From: Cordia subcordata
Taxonomy: Eukaryota; Streptophyta; Magnoliopsida; Boraginales; Cordiaceae
Direction: 5' to 3'
DNA length: 64,000 bases
Assembly (NCBI GenBank): GCA_028554755.1
Contig: JAPTOF010000002.1
Location: forward strand, 29,829,001-29,893,000
Part shown: in pieces, positions 34,468 through 45,900 of the stretch
Position numbering within the stretch: the first letter of the stretch is position 1
Layout of the letters: each line of letters opens with the position of its first letter
The notes under the pieces: model-generated
What the model was told of the DNA's origin: nothing
Databases searched by the model: none
Seen by the model: only the letters and a program-made list of their open reading frames with translations
Translations under genes and position numbers: made by a program

Positions 34468-35872
34468 CTTCTTGAAATTTATTAATATGATTTCATTGTT
34501 TTTATTACGATTATTTTTTTTCTTTTACGCAAGACTTTTCTCTCCTCGCCTCGTGGTGTCAATAGCTCTACAATTTAGTTAATCAATCAACATAATTTCC
34601 ATGGATGAATCATCAATCAACAAGAATGTCATGCATTTGGCTAGCTTGTCTATTTCTATCAATCAACAAGAAACACTTACATAATGAAACACAAAAGAAC
34701 CAATAAATAAAACATGATATATTACATAAGAGTTTCCAATATTGTTGCTTTCTCAAGCTATTTTTTTTTATTTTTTTAAAAATAGTCAGATTAGTCTTAT
34801 TATTTTAAAATACCCATGTAATCAGTTCTTAATATTTTATAGATTTTTCTAAATTAATCCTAGCTTATCGTTAAAAAAATTCAAATTAATATTATGTTAA
34901 ATAAATTAATTAACTAAAAATAAAAAAAATTGAATATGAATGCTTTGAAAGAGAATCTCATATGAAGCAAGTGAAAGGGGGTGACAAGGATCAAATATTT
35001 ATACCCAATGAAGGGATAAACTGCAAGCCAATGAAATTTGTTAAATTTATCATCTATTTCAAACTTGTAAAGAGGATATTTATTTATTGTATTAACATGC
35101 CCTTCATATATTTATTAACTATTTTTAGACCGGAGGCCATATGTTTTAAACTTACCATTTTATTTTTAACAAGCCTTATTTTCAAAATTAAACTCGCAAA
35201 TAAAATATTAATTTATTCATTTATTTTAGAAAACGTAACCTGCCACAATTTCTACCATGCACGTTATGTTCAGTTATCATCATGATGGACAATGATTCCG
35301 CTGACGACAAAAAACAAGTTGATTAACTGTATGTATATTGAAGAACCAACTTGCTTGAATAGTTTTATATGATAGCTCTGCAATTTCCATTAATCAATCA
35401 ACCATTAAAAAAAAAAATTTACATGAAAATTTACAAAGTGACTCGTCAAATGTCACCCTTCCTCTTCTGGTTTCCGCAAATGCAATTTGTGTGGTCTATT
35501 TAGTGTCTCCTCTCAGTTTCGAGACTACTCCGATCTCAACCCGGGACGACTCGGTGGCAACTCGCCCACCTACTAGCCATCTCCTTCACATTTTCCGAAG
35601 TAGAATTGATTCGGCCCGGCAACTCAGAACTGAATTGCCTCCACCTCGCGATTCCACCAATTAAAAAATTTTGGAAAAAGAATCAAAAACGCCCTGAATA
35701 ATTAAATGCTTCCCCTCAAATCAGTAGAATCCAACTCAGACTATCTCAGACCACCCAACCGTGTCGAGTGACGACTTGTAATCATCAACTCGGATGACTC
35801 AACCCGGGTCAAAATCAGTGAGTGCCATTTTTATTTCTTTTTTTTTTAACTCAATGTGGACTCCGTTAGCTT
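34468..35872. other. Intergenic DNA between the SAUR copies
   Basis: From about 35370 this is the 3' flank of SAUR copy 2. AGCTCTACAATTTAGTTAAT followed by CAATCAAC near 34564 is a third occurrence of the motif seen beyond both SAUR genes (32043 and 35373), so a third unit or partial copy may once have existed. The plus-strand frame 34962-35285 has no recognisable content. Confidence 0.5.
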
Positions 35873-36325
35873 TTACCATATGGGCTTGTCTGTAACTCCA
35901 TGCAGAAGAGGCCGTGACTCGGCCCAATACTCAAGGTTGCTTCGAACGCCTACGTGGCAGTATCTTTGGAAGTCCTCAGATATCATAAAACGGGCCGTGT
36001 TGTTGCTGCAAGACTCACATCGGGCCAAGAAACTGAGAATCTGTTCAAATACAGACTCATCGCATGGGATGGCTAATGGGCCTGTATTAGTGAACCCAAA
36101 CTCCTCCTCGGCCTGGACCAATAGTTTTCTAAACACGGGATGGTTTAGGTACGTCGCTCGGATGACAAATCTTTTGCAACTGGTGCCTACGGTGACTGCC
36201 ACGTGTCCGGCTGGCACGTCCGACGGGATCCAACGGGCATTCGCGGAGGTTGCGGCCTTCTTGCGCCACCCGCGTAGCATTTGGCGGAGTCTGACAATGT
36301 AGCGGATTTTGCTGCACCGTGACAT
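35873..36325 (-). CDS. SAUR-family auxin-responsive protein (SAUR49/52/53 type), copy 2
   Basis: Intronless, 150 residues, same orientation as copy 1 and about 3.4 kb away. N-terminus MSRCSKIRYIVRLRQMLRGW (1-20). SAUR core at about 36-102 with DVPAGHVAVTVG, KRFVIRATYLNHP, QAEEEFGF and GPLAIPCDE. C-terminus CHVGVRSNLEYWAESRPLLH and GVTDKPIW. The reading frame is intact with no sign of decay. The start has no in-frame alternative nearby. Its TATA box is at 36434-36440. A TGTCTC, the canonical auxin-response core, lies at 36662-36667 about 340 bp upstream; a single hexamer is weak evidence. In Arabidopsis the SAUR53 locus, next to ARF5, has one such gene. Confidence 0.96.
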   Translation of the reverse strand: MSRCSKIRYIVRLRQMLRGWRKKAATSANARWIPSDVPAGHVAVTVGTSCKRFVIRATYLNHPVFRKLLVQAEEEFGFTNTGPLAIPCDESVFEQILSFLARCESCSNNTARFMISEDFQRYCHVGVRSNLEYWAESRPLLHGVTDKPIW

Positions 36326-36433
36326 TTTTTTTCCCCCAGTATTGAAGTAGCTGTTGAAAGAATCAGCTTTGTGTTTCTTGAAAAATGTTGTGGGAGAAAG
36401 TGAAGGGTTCGAATGATTAGAGTGTGCGGGACT

Positions 36434-36440
36434 TATATAG
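36434..36440 (-). promoter_or_regulatory. TATA box of SAUR copy 2
   Basis: TATATAA on the minus strand, 109 bp upstream of the start codon, in flanking sequence related to that of copy 1. Confidence 0.7.
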
Positions 36441-36449
36441 GAGTTGGAG

Positions 36450-36787
36450 TAAGTAAGTGCCCTTGGCTTTTGCAGATAATTACAAGTTTTTGACGGCTGT
36501 TGCCAGCATATTTATTGCCTTTTGATTTGTAGATTGAAAATGCCACTCATGGCTAGCTTCCAATTACTTTTGAATAGTAGAGCTGCATATGATAGAAGCT
36601 ACTATATCTCCACTTCAATATTTGACGTGGTTATTTTTGTTTTCACTCCGACCTAACCCTCTGTCTCCCTATTTAATGTGGATTTCATTGGTGAAGGAAT
36701 CTTTGAAAGGTAAGAAATTTTTTACCATTGATCCCACCTCCAACTTTGAAATTTTACGCTTTATAGTCATATAACACATAGTTGTAA

Positions 36788-36819
<32 letters not shown>

Positions 36820-39678
36820 GAGTTTTACTTGTAACAAAAAGTTCATGCAAGAGCTTGTCAGTTTAGAGATGAAGAGAAAAATAAAATTTGGTGTGTGATG
36901 AAACACGATGAGAGGCGCTACACTGCAAGTGAGTTCTAGAAACTACTAAAGTTACAGCTTTTCTACAAGAGACTTCAAGTTGCTTGAATAGACTTGGCAT
37001 AAATTTTTGAGCCTTGCTAATTTTATAAGTGCACATGGACATCTTTGATGCACATGAGGAGTTGGTTACTGGTTACAAGACTCAACAGCTACATCTATGA
37101 TTGGTGGTGAAGCACCAATTTATTGCTCTAAATTTGCTCATTTTTTCAGACGCATTTAATGTGATCAGGGAGAGACCACTAAGTTTGAAAAGTAAGATAT
37201 TATGCATGAGGAAAATAAGTTTCATGTATGCATATATTATTAAGAATATCATGACTTTACAAAGGTATATGATCAAAGAATGTAAACAGAGTAAACTTTT
37301 ACAAATATCCATCAAGATTTACTTTAAAATAAATAAAATACTTATCAAATTTGTCATACATGAGAGTTAAAAAGTTGAAAACTCCGTCTTGAAGTTATAC
37401 GAAACCAATATCGTAATGAACGAATTCAAATATTAATTCAAAGAGTATAGCTCGTCTATGAAGCATAATAGATAAGATGATCTAGGGGGCATCTCACAAG
37501 GTTGAAAAGGACATAAACCGTGCAAGCCGAAAGTCGAAACACCAAAAACCCCCCACATGCAACCCTTTGAAAAAGATTAATCATACCTCTCCCGTACGCT
37601 AGTGGTGGTTGGGCCAATACAAGGATGCTCTTGTTCCTTGCATCATAAAATATGTGCGTCTCTGGTGTTTACTCGATTCTGTATTCGCCGGATCTGACCA
37701 TTGCCCATGTGCCAGGATGCCCCATCTACGCCCTTTTTAGAATTCCACAAGAAGCTGACAAAATGTTCCTCTGATGATCCCTATTTAATCTCCCAATAGA
37801 TTAGAAGAAAAGACTTTTCGACAGGAATTTCAGGTTTTTGGGTTCTATAATGTGATGTTGTTATGTTTGTATTAATCACGGCAAATAAATAAGTTAATAT
37901 TATCTCTACAAATTTAAAATTTTTAGATGAAATGATAACTCTAATAGTTTGTATTTAACGTAGAGGAGCGTGTTAATCACAATAAATAAATAAACCAATA
38001 TCGATGAGGTGGTAACTCTAATAGTTTGTATTTAACGTAATGAGGACGTCACGGTCTTGTCTTAAAATAAGAATCTGTAATGCACTCCCATATGTTCAGC
38101 AAGATTTATTTTTCATTTATAATGGCCTGAATTTGTTGCTAGGGATGGCATGGCAATGGAGCGAGATAAGGTGAGGTTCTTGTACCTCTATTCTGCACTT
38201 GCTAAAAGTTTACCTCCCCCTTACTCTGCGTCCAAATCATGAAATCCAAACTCCACTAAAACTAAAAGAAGGTAGGAGGGAAAAACCTTGTCTTAATCCC
38301 TGCAATATTATTACTATTATCATGAGTTTAAATATTTTGGATTAATTGATTAAATAAACTAATAATTGAGTTTGGTTTTCGGTCAAAGGAGATTTTTCAA
38401 GAGATTTTCCAATGTCAAACTTTGAACTGAAATGTGCGAGTTGTTAATGGTCAAGAATTGAAGGGCCAATAGGAATCCAAAGGCCCACGTGCATGTTAAG
38501 TATGGATTGGGTACATCCCCTTTAAACCTAAATATAAAAACCTTAAACTGTCCCACTTGTCAAGAGCTTTAAGGATAATAAAGATCACGGCATTTATGAA
38601 CATTGTCACTGTTTTCAGAGACTCTGCATCCTCAGAAACAAACTACAAACCAAAAAACAATCTATTATCCCCACCAACATAAAACTATAAGATCAATCGT
38701 GTTATGATAAGGTTACAAACACGAAAGATTAGTGCATCTTATGTTCTATTTTATTGTGCGGCACGAGTGTAACAAGATTTAACAATGCATCTTGTGTTTT
38801 GTTCTTTTACGTGAGACAAGTGTAACCACAACTATTAGTGCATCTGTTTTTTGATTTCATGTCCTGACACAATTATCATCCATCTTTGATAACGTTTACT
38901 TATCGGAAGACAAAAGATATTGAATGATTTTCTCAACCACAAAGCACAAAGAGAATTTGGTAATGACATATCAATTGAGGTGATTTAATTAGTAGTAAAC
39001 TGATAAATCATTATACTGGGGTTATTTTTATTAGAAAGGCAATGCAGTAATACACATAATGGCATAATCAAACAATGCAATTTCATTTTGTGGCATATAA
39101 CATCTATTTTTTCTAAGAACTATTAAATGGAACCTTTTCTAATATTGGATAATAATGTAATATATACTGATTCAAACCCAAATTATATTAAGTCTTATAT
39201 TGCTATGTAAATTTAACAACATCACCCATTTTTTGTCAAAAATTATCTCTTCTAATTAATTTTAAATGGGGGAACACTTCGACAATTATATAATAATGCT
39301 TTTAAGTAAATGTGAATAATCTGACGTGATATACGCATACCAAATGGTAAAGGGGTGGCTTCTAGTTTAAAAAAAAAAAATCAAGAACAGTAGAATTAGT
39401 TTTCAAGGGTCAAGAATTTAGAACTAAATAATAAATAATTGACGGATCAATATCATCTCATATATCATTATAAAAGAAGAGATGATATAAAAAAAATTTT
39501 AATCCATCACTCACGTATTAAAACTACCTTCTCTAAAAATTTCAATGCGTAATTTTAAAAAGGGCTATGTCACGTCAGCATCAGAAGCTGATACGGCTGG
39601 TAGGTATCACGAGAGAGATTACACTTTCATCTGCTCTGTTGTAGGTAGGGCCCATTTCAAGTGGGTAAGTTTTCGGGG
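36450..39678. other. Intergenic DNA, nothing firmly recognised
   Basis: Upstream of SAUR copy 2. A GC-richer stretch at about 37480-37790 has no long frame. A promoter-like patch near 38490-38620 (a G-box CACGTG and an AAATATAAAAA) precedes a 28-codon frame at 38596-38682 that I cannot identify. A short imperfect repeat lies at 38728-38880. Confidence 0.4.
38728..38880. repeat. Imperfect ~57-bp tandem repeat, three units
   Basis: Three loosely similar units: TTAGTGCATCTTATGTTCTA..., TTAACAATGCATCTTGTGTT... and TTAGTGCATCTGTTTTTTGA.... The first two continue into a CACGAGTGTAACAAGA / AGACAAGTGTAACCACAA block; the third fades out. They are too diverged to date. Confidence 0.5.
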
Positions 39679-40622
39679 TTATTTATATAAATAATATGAA
39701 AAAAAATTATTATTCTAAAACTAATATAGTTTTGGATACAATTTTTAAAATAATATCTTTGTTTTTGAAAAAGTCAAACTCTTCAAAAAATACTGCCACA
39801 GATTTCAAACAAATCTTTTGCAATATTCTTAGGTCAAATCTTTGATTTGTTGCAATATTCTTAGGTCAAATCTTACAAAAATTTGACCTAAAAAAAGTCG
39901 AACTTTAGTTTAAATTTTAGAAAATTTTGATTTTTTTTACAGTCGAACTTTGAAAAAGTATTCCTTTGACAGAATCTCTACAACAAACTGCAAGAAAGAA
40001 GTATGAGCATGGGTGAAAAGTCGGGCTGGATTTTCAGATTTTGGATAAACAAGAAAAAAAATATCCGATCGAATAGTGAAAATTTAGATATCCAAACGAA
40101 TATCGAATGGTCGATTTTTTTCCGTTTTCTACTTTTTATTTGTAGTTATTTTCCTCTATCTCATAAGGCAACCATTATTTGCAACTACGGCGATTTTAGC
40201 CTTGATCTTGATCATATTGGCAAACTCGAGTCTCAAACTAGATTTAACGACAGTAAATTAATAATATAGTTATAATAAAATAATTTTAATAATTTATAAT
40301 TATTAAATTTTTGTTCATATAAAAAAATGTAAAATTGCTTTCTTAATTTGTTGCAAAAAACTTAGCAGAGTAATATTTTTCTAAAGTTTGACTCTTGAAA
40401 TGTCAAACTTTTTAAAAATTTAATCTGAAGTTCAATTTTGTAAAAGTTAAACTTTTGTGAAATTTGATATGATAATATTGCACAGAATATTGCAGTTTGT
40501 GGCAATACTTTTTTTACCAACAAAAGTTTATCTTTTATAAAAATAAACATCCTATTTTAAAAATTACTCTTAAAATCATATCAGTTATAGAATACTAAAT
40601 TTTTTTCATATTATTTAAGTAA
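39679..40622. mobile_element. Non-autonomous element with long inverted arms
   Basis: The left arm begins TTATTTATATAAATAATATG; the reverse complement of the right arm reads TTACTTAAATAATATG. Pairing continues for about 120 bp through TTCTAAAACTAATAT / TTCTATAACTGATAT, AATTTTTAAAATA and ACTGCCACA / ATTGCCACA. TTGCAATATTCTTAGGTCAA is repeated directly inside the left half (39818 and 39851). An 88-codon frame at 40003-40269 has no known domain. No target duplication was readable, so the superfamily is undetermined. Confidence 0.6.
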
Positions 40623-40993
40623 GCCGTAATTTTAGATCTTTTTTTTAACTTATTTTCTTAGCCCAAAGAGTCAATTTTGTTGGACATTAATAAATAATTA
40701 GCCCACGTAAAAACAGTTGGCAAACAGTCTTGGGAGAATACTTTCCACAGAGAACGTCCAGGTTCGTAGTGTGCTTAGTTGTAAGTGAGGAGTGTCAATG
40801 TCAAGGAAGGGCCCACGGTCTCCAAGTAGTACGGCGCTTTTCATTTTTAATTTTTCAATTACCAAAAAGGTCAAAAAGGTTGAGCACCCACATACGTCAA
40901 TAAGTTTCATGCCCAAAATTTGGGTACATTTTTCTATTTTCCTAAGTCAAGGTTTAGTACTTGAGTGTAGAAATCTGGATCCTTCTACATTAA

Positions 40994-41218
40994 GTGTATG
41001 TTTGAATTAATTTTTTTATAATAAAAAATATTTTTTTAAAAAAATAACATTAAATTTACAATAACTATTTGGTTTGACTTTTAAAAAAGCTGAAACTCTG
41101 AAAAAAAACTCCAACATAACTTTTTTCAAAAGCCAAAATTTTTAGCTTCTAAAAAAAAACTGTTTTTCAAAAGTTATTAAAAAAAGTGCTTCTAAAAAAA
41201 GCCAATCCAAACAGACCC
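40994..41218. mobile_element. Tourist-like MITE (copy 5) with TAA target duplication
   Basis: A 225-bp element flanked by TAA at 40991-40993 and 41219-41221. Left end GTGTATGTTTGAATTAA; reverse complement of the right end GGGTCTGTTTGGATTGG. The interior (TTTACAATAACTATTTGGTT, AGCTGAAACTCTGAAAAA, TTTTTAGCTTCTAAAAA) is closely similar to copy 2 at 13842, in the same orientation. Confidence 0.85.
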
Positions 41219-41221
41219 TAA

Positions 41222-42626
41222 GTATTTGGTATTGCCTTTTGTCTCTGGTTAATCACTTTCTTTAATCTGAATTTTATAAATAGTTGATATGATATTATAT
41301 TAAGAACTTTTTCATCGCTTTTTCCCTCTCGTTAATCACTTTTTTTAAGATGAATTTTGTAACAGTCAACACATGATATTATATGCGCATAATAGTTGAG
41401 ATTTTTCTCTTATGAAATTACAAGAAAGTAATTGATATGAGAAGATTTTGATCACTTAGTTTAGTATAGTTCAAATTTGGATGTCTTGAGGCATGTGTTG
41501 TAATAAGCTTTAGATTTAAGTTCGATTACTTATTTATTTTAATTTAGCGTTTGTAAAATGTGATTTTTCTATTTTTCAAATTATTATATAATCATATGTT
41601 GATATTTGACTAAAAGTAAATTTTCTCATAGTTTTGTCCACTAGTTAGATAGATTACTATGATAGCAATTTATTGTAATCTAAGTTCGATATTCAAATTT
41701 ATATTTAACTCTTAATTGATTTTAGAGTATATATTGAGATGTGTTGTTATAAAGTCAATTGAGTTAGATAAAGTACTATGATAGTGATTTACTATAATCT
41801 AAGTTCGATATTCAAATTTATACCCAACTTTTAACTGATTTAGAGGATGCATTGGATGTGTTATTACAAGTCAATTGAGTTTGGCCCCTAGGTTCATTGT
41901 GGTAAATATTTTAAGATACTATAATGTGTTAGATTCTCCTTAATTGGCTATCAACTCAGGAGGATTTCATAAACACAGCTCGTGAGAATAATTCCTCAAA
42001 TACATTCCCAAGATTGAGTTTCATCATTACCAAACTGTATGCATTAAAGAGAATCTCTTATCTTTTGTATAATTTAATCTGTAATGATTTTCCATTAAGG
42101 CCGACAATTTTGGTGATGCGTGTCAATCTAAGAATAGCTCTATAGCTGGCTTGAACAAGTTAGCTCGACTTTAATTAATAGAATCAAAATGATTAATCAG
42201 ATAATATAAATTTGATCTTCAAAGGTTAATTGCATGAGAGCTTGGCTTATGCGAAGCACCAGTACCATGGAGAGCATGCCACGTCGAAGGTTTCAAAATG
42301 TTTAATGTTTGCAGAAAATAATTCTCCTTGTAGTTGTAATTATTAAGACAACCCAAACGTGAGGGCATTGCAATCTTGCAATTAGCTTTAAGATTCTCAC
42401 ATGGCTACGGCTAAAATACAAATTACATTCTATTATCAAAAAGCATTAATAATTTAATATTAGTATAATTCAGAAAGATTTGTTCATGCAATATATGTTT
42501 GTCGCTAGTTTTCGTATTCATTGAATAAAAACATGTACGAAGTGGTGTTAAATTTCCAAGTGCGTTGAATACATACCAAATTTTAAGTGTTCTTGGATAA
42601 TGATCTTTGACTAGCAATTTGCAATC
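41222..42626. other. AT-rich intergenic DNA
   Basis: No gene. An old local duplication is visible: TTACTATAATCTAAGTTCGA near 41788 matches TTATTGTAATCTAAGTTCGA near 41671, both followed by TATTCAAATTTATA, with a period of about 117 bp. Confidence 0.5.
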
Positions 42627-42830
42627 TTGTTTGCAGATACGACATGCTGTAACATAAGGAGTCCATTAGATCAAAATCTATGGATTGAGATAAGTGCAAT
42701 TGGTGAACATGCAATAGTGGGAGGTGACAGAACTGATTTAGCTGGCGATTTCCCGCAGATGTCTTTCTTTGTTGATAAGATTGATGTACTTGCACTAGCT
42801 GTTAATTTGTCTCGACACAGATGTATATAT
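42627..42830 (+). pseudogene. Unrecognised coding-like fragment
   Basis: An open frame (125 codons to 43004, of which about the first 68 look protein-like) whose first part reads DTTCCNIRSPLDQNLWIEIS, then GEHAIVGGDRTDLAGDFPQM and FFVDKIDVLALAVNLSRH. A TTTGCAG just before the frame resembles a 3' splice site. The frame then runs into low-complexity Phe/Gly codons from T and G runs. The sequence is unlike the surrounding AT-rich DNA and looks like an exon relic. I cannot name the family. Confidence 0.3.
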
Positions 42831-42970
42831 ACTGCTGTATCTCTATACTGGATTAGCTTACAATTAATGGAAAGAGTAGAAAGCGGACAAGAATGTTTTT
42901 ATTTCGTAACGCGGTTAATTTTAAGAAACATTATATTGTTTTTTTTTTCCCTCTTTTGTTTTTTTTGGTT

Positions 42971-42992
42971 GGGAAGCGGGGAGGGGGGGGGG
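42971..42992 (+). other. G-run, potential G-quadruplex
   Basis: GGGAAGCGGGGAGGGG continuing as a pure G run of eleven in total, preceded by T runs. Four G-tracts of three or more are available with short loops. A similar G-rich patch with three runs occurs at about 47590-47606, also just after a T run, suggesting a shared origin. Confidence 0.45.
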
Positions 42993-45900
42993 TGTCATGA
43001 TTAACTAACTAGTTTGCTTATTTATAAAGGTTTAGCCTTTAGGAAAGGTGCTGCCTGTACAGAATTAAGTTTAAACTGCTTATAAACTTTCTTGTTAAAT
43101 ACTCATTATCCACACATGTCCGTGCTCTTATCAAATTATGATTTTCAATCTGTCACTTAATTCATTTGTGTGACTTATCAGTGAAAGGGATATTCTGTAT
43201 GCTAGAATAGCTTAAAAAGAAATAACTATTTCAACTTCTAATTTTTTTTTTTTTTGGTTTAGTACAACCAATATAGTAATGGAAAAATTTTCAATTAGCC
43301 AGAATAAATCTCCTCTCACAAAAGATAGTTTAATCTTGCATATATGTGGAGCCTACTTATGTAAGTGATCGTTGTGTTAATCTTGGTTGATTGAAGAGTA
43401 ACCCAATAATGATCGTATCTTAAAACTAATATATGATTAAAAACGCCAATCGAGTTTCTTTGGTATAATTTAGTGTATAAAATATCTCTTCCAAGCAGAT
43501 ATTAGTCAGTTTAGATTTTAGATGACGCACCAAAATATAAAAGCTACAGCTAGAAGATTCTTGACCTCAATTAACATTCTTAATTACGTCAGCCTTAGAC
43601 ATCTTTAGTGCTTTGATTATTCGTCTATATTAAGGATAAAGTCATAAAACGCAACATTAATTAGTACTCTGTTTCGTTGCTAATCCAAACCTTTTGCCAT
43701 GTATATTAAATTAAAAATCCAGGGAGGCATTCACGAAAGAGAGAAAAAAAAAAAAAGCAAATAAAAGCAATAAAATTTCAACTGACGGACTTTAAGTTAA
43801 TACAAGACAGATTGAACAACTCTAGCTACTATAAGTGGGTGAAGGTCAATACGTAAAATTATTGCTACACGAGGGTTTTTGAAAAATGGGTTTCTGTTAG
43901 ATAATTTATTAATGCCACTTGGGTAAATACTGACTACAGCTTTCAATATTAATATCACTCTTGCAATTTATTAAGCGAGTTCACACTAATGTCTTCATCG
44001 ATTATAGGCAGTCCAAGTATTCTGATTATTTTAAATCCAATCGTATTCACAAAATAAAAGAGATGCTCTCTCTTTGTACCACAAGCATATATTTATGTAA
44101 TTCACTGATTCCTATTTTTTTGCGTCACAACTTGACAACTTTTATCTAATTTTAGAATACTTTTTTAATGAGCTCATTTTTTAAATAGGCACAACAAATA
44201 ATATTCTTAATCAAATTCTTAATAAACTAAACTGTGTACGATATTTTTTTATTCATGACCAAATAGACCAGAAAAAGAAGGGGTCAAAATTTGAATACGG
44301 CCTGGTCTAGGCAAATAAATTGATAAATTGCACTTTTTCTTTGTGGCGTTCGAAAATGATGATGCATCAATAATAAATTGCTCTTCTAGACTTGCAATGA
44401 AGGCTTGGAATCTATCACCTATATTGAAGACTTGGAATCTTCCAATGCCTTTTTCCTTTTTCTTTTTCTTCTTTTTGTGATGGTAATTGGTTCCGAAACT
44501 TTTCAAATTCATGTCAAATTTTAAAATACAAAACTCAAAAGACTTAAATGACCTGCCAAAAAAAATCATTTTCTTTTTCTTTCTCATTTTCTTTATTCAA
44601 TTTCTTCTCATTATGCTATCGGTGAGTTTGAATGATGAACTGGACATAGGTGCGTTAGTTTCAAATCAATACTGCCGCTAACTTTATATTCTACATATTA
44701 ATATTCTCAGCCAACCTCATCAAGAAAAGGATTGCCCTTCTACCAAAAGTTGAGGACAGTACAGAGAGAGGTGCACTATTATGTACTTTACACCATAACA
44801 AATATTTCAACAGAACCAATCTTCATTAACAGAACACTTCATTTTTTGTGCGTAAATAATATAATCTCAAAACCTTTTTAATTAGCCCTTATTATAATGT
44901 CGACGTCTCAGTGCACACCCTAATCGAAAGCTTCGACTGTTGCAGCTTTTCAGACCATTTATCTGACGGTGAAATGGAATCGAAAAATCTTCCTCAAGGA
45001 ACGCCAATGTCTTTTTTCTCCGTTTTGAATTCTAGAGTACATGACTCTGCTCGAAAGATTTTTTCTTTTTTTTTTTTTGGGTAAAAAGAGTTTACTAGAA
45101 CCAAAGATGATAGCTTTTCTTGACTAACTGAAGCTTAGAACACGGTAGATTTTTAGAAAATGTAAATTTTGGCAAATTTAATGTGAGTGTTTTATATTTC
45201 GATTTGCTCCGTCATCTTCTTTTAATAATTGTTAATTTTTATCTTAAAATCAATTGATATTAGGTGGTGTAGTCCGAGAATCTTTATATGAAAGAAAATT
45301 CTAACACTCCCCCTCAAAATATATGATTGTACGTGGATGAATATGAAAATAACTAGATTTTTAAGAAATAAGGATTACATGCGAATCAATATCATGATAA
45401 GTTGCGAATTTCTGAATTACACATGGATGAATATGCATATGACTTGGACGTTGATGGATACTTTTAACACCTTTCCCTAACTTATCCTTCCTTAGCTTGT
45501 ATCCTCAAGTTATTTGAACATGTAAAAGTTTTTCAAATTTGTACAAAATTTTTTTTTTCCAAGTTAATTCAATCCATGAACGGATAGATATTTATTACCC
45601 ACACCCGACCACTAGATTAGCTTTCGGGTCTGTAATATGACTCATAATAGTCTGGTAAGAGAAATTCAGAAATCAGGACCTTTTTGAAGTTTTGAAGATC
45701 GACCCCTTCTGCAGCGCAATCAATTTTATCTTGTTTCAACCAATCAATATAATTATCCATATAATTATTTTGAGAAAGAGTTGGCTCTCAGATTAATAAT
45801 TTTCTTATCATTAATGGATAGGTCATTCCCGATAAATCCGTACAATGGCTCGGATGGGAGAGGAGCTTCGGCTCCATAAGCATTCATCACCTGTGTTCAG

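Noticed and set aside
44249..44587. 112-codon minus-strand frame
   Set aside because: Lys-rich run from a CTTTTT repeat; no recognisable content.
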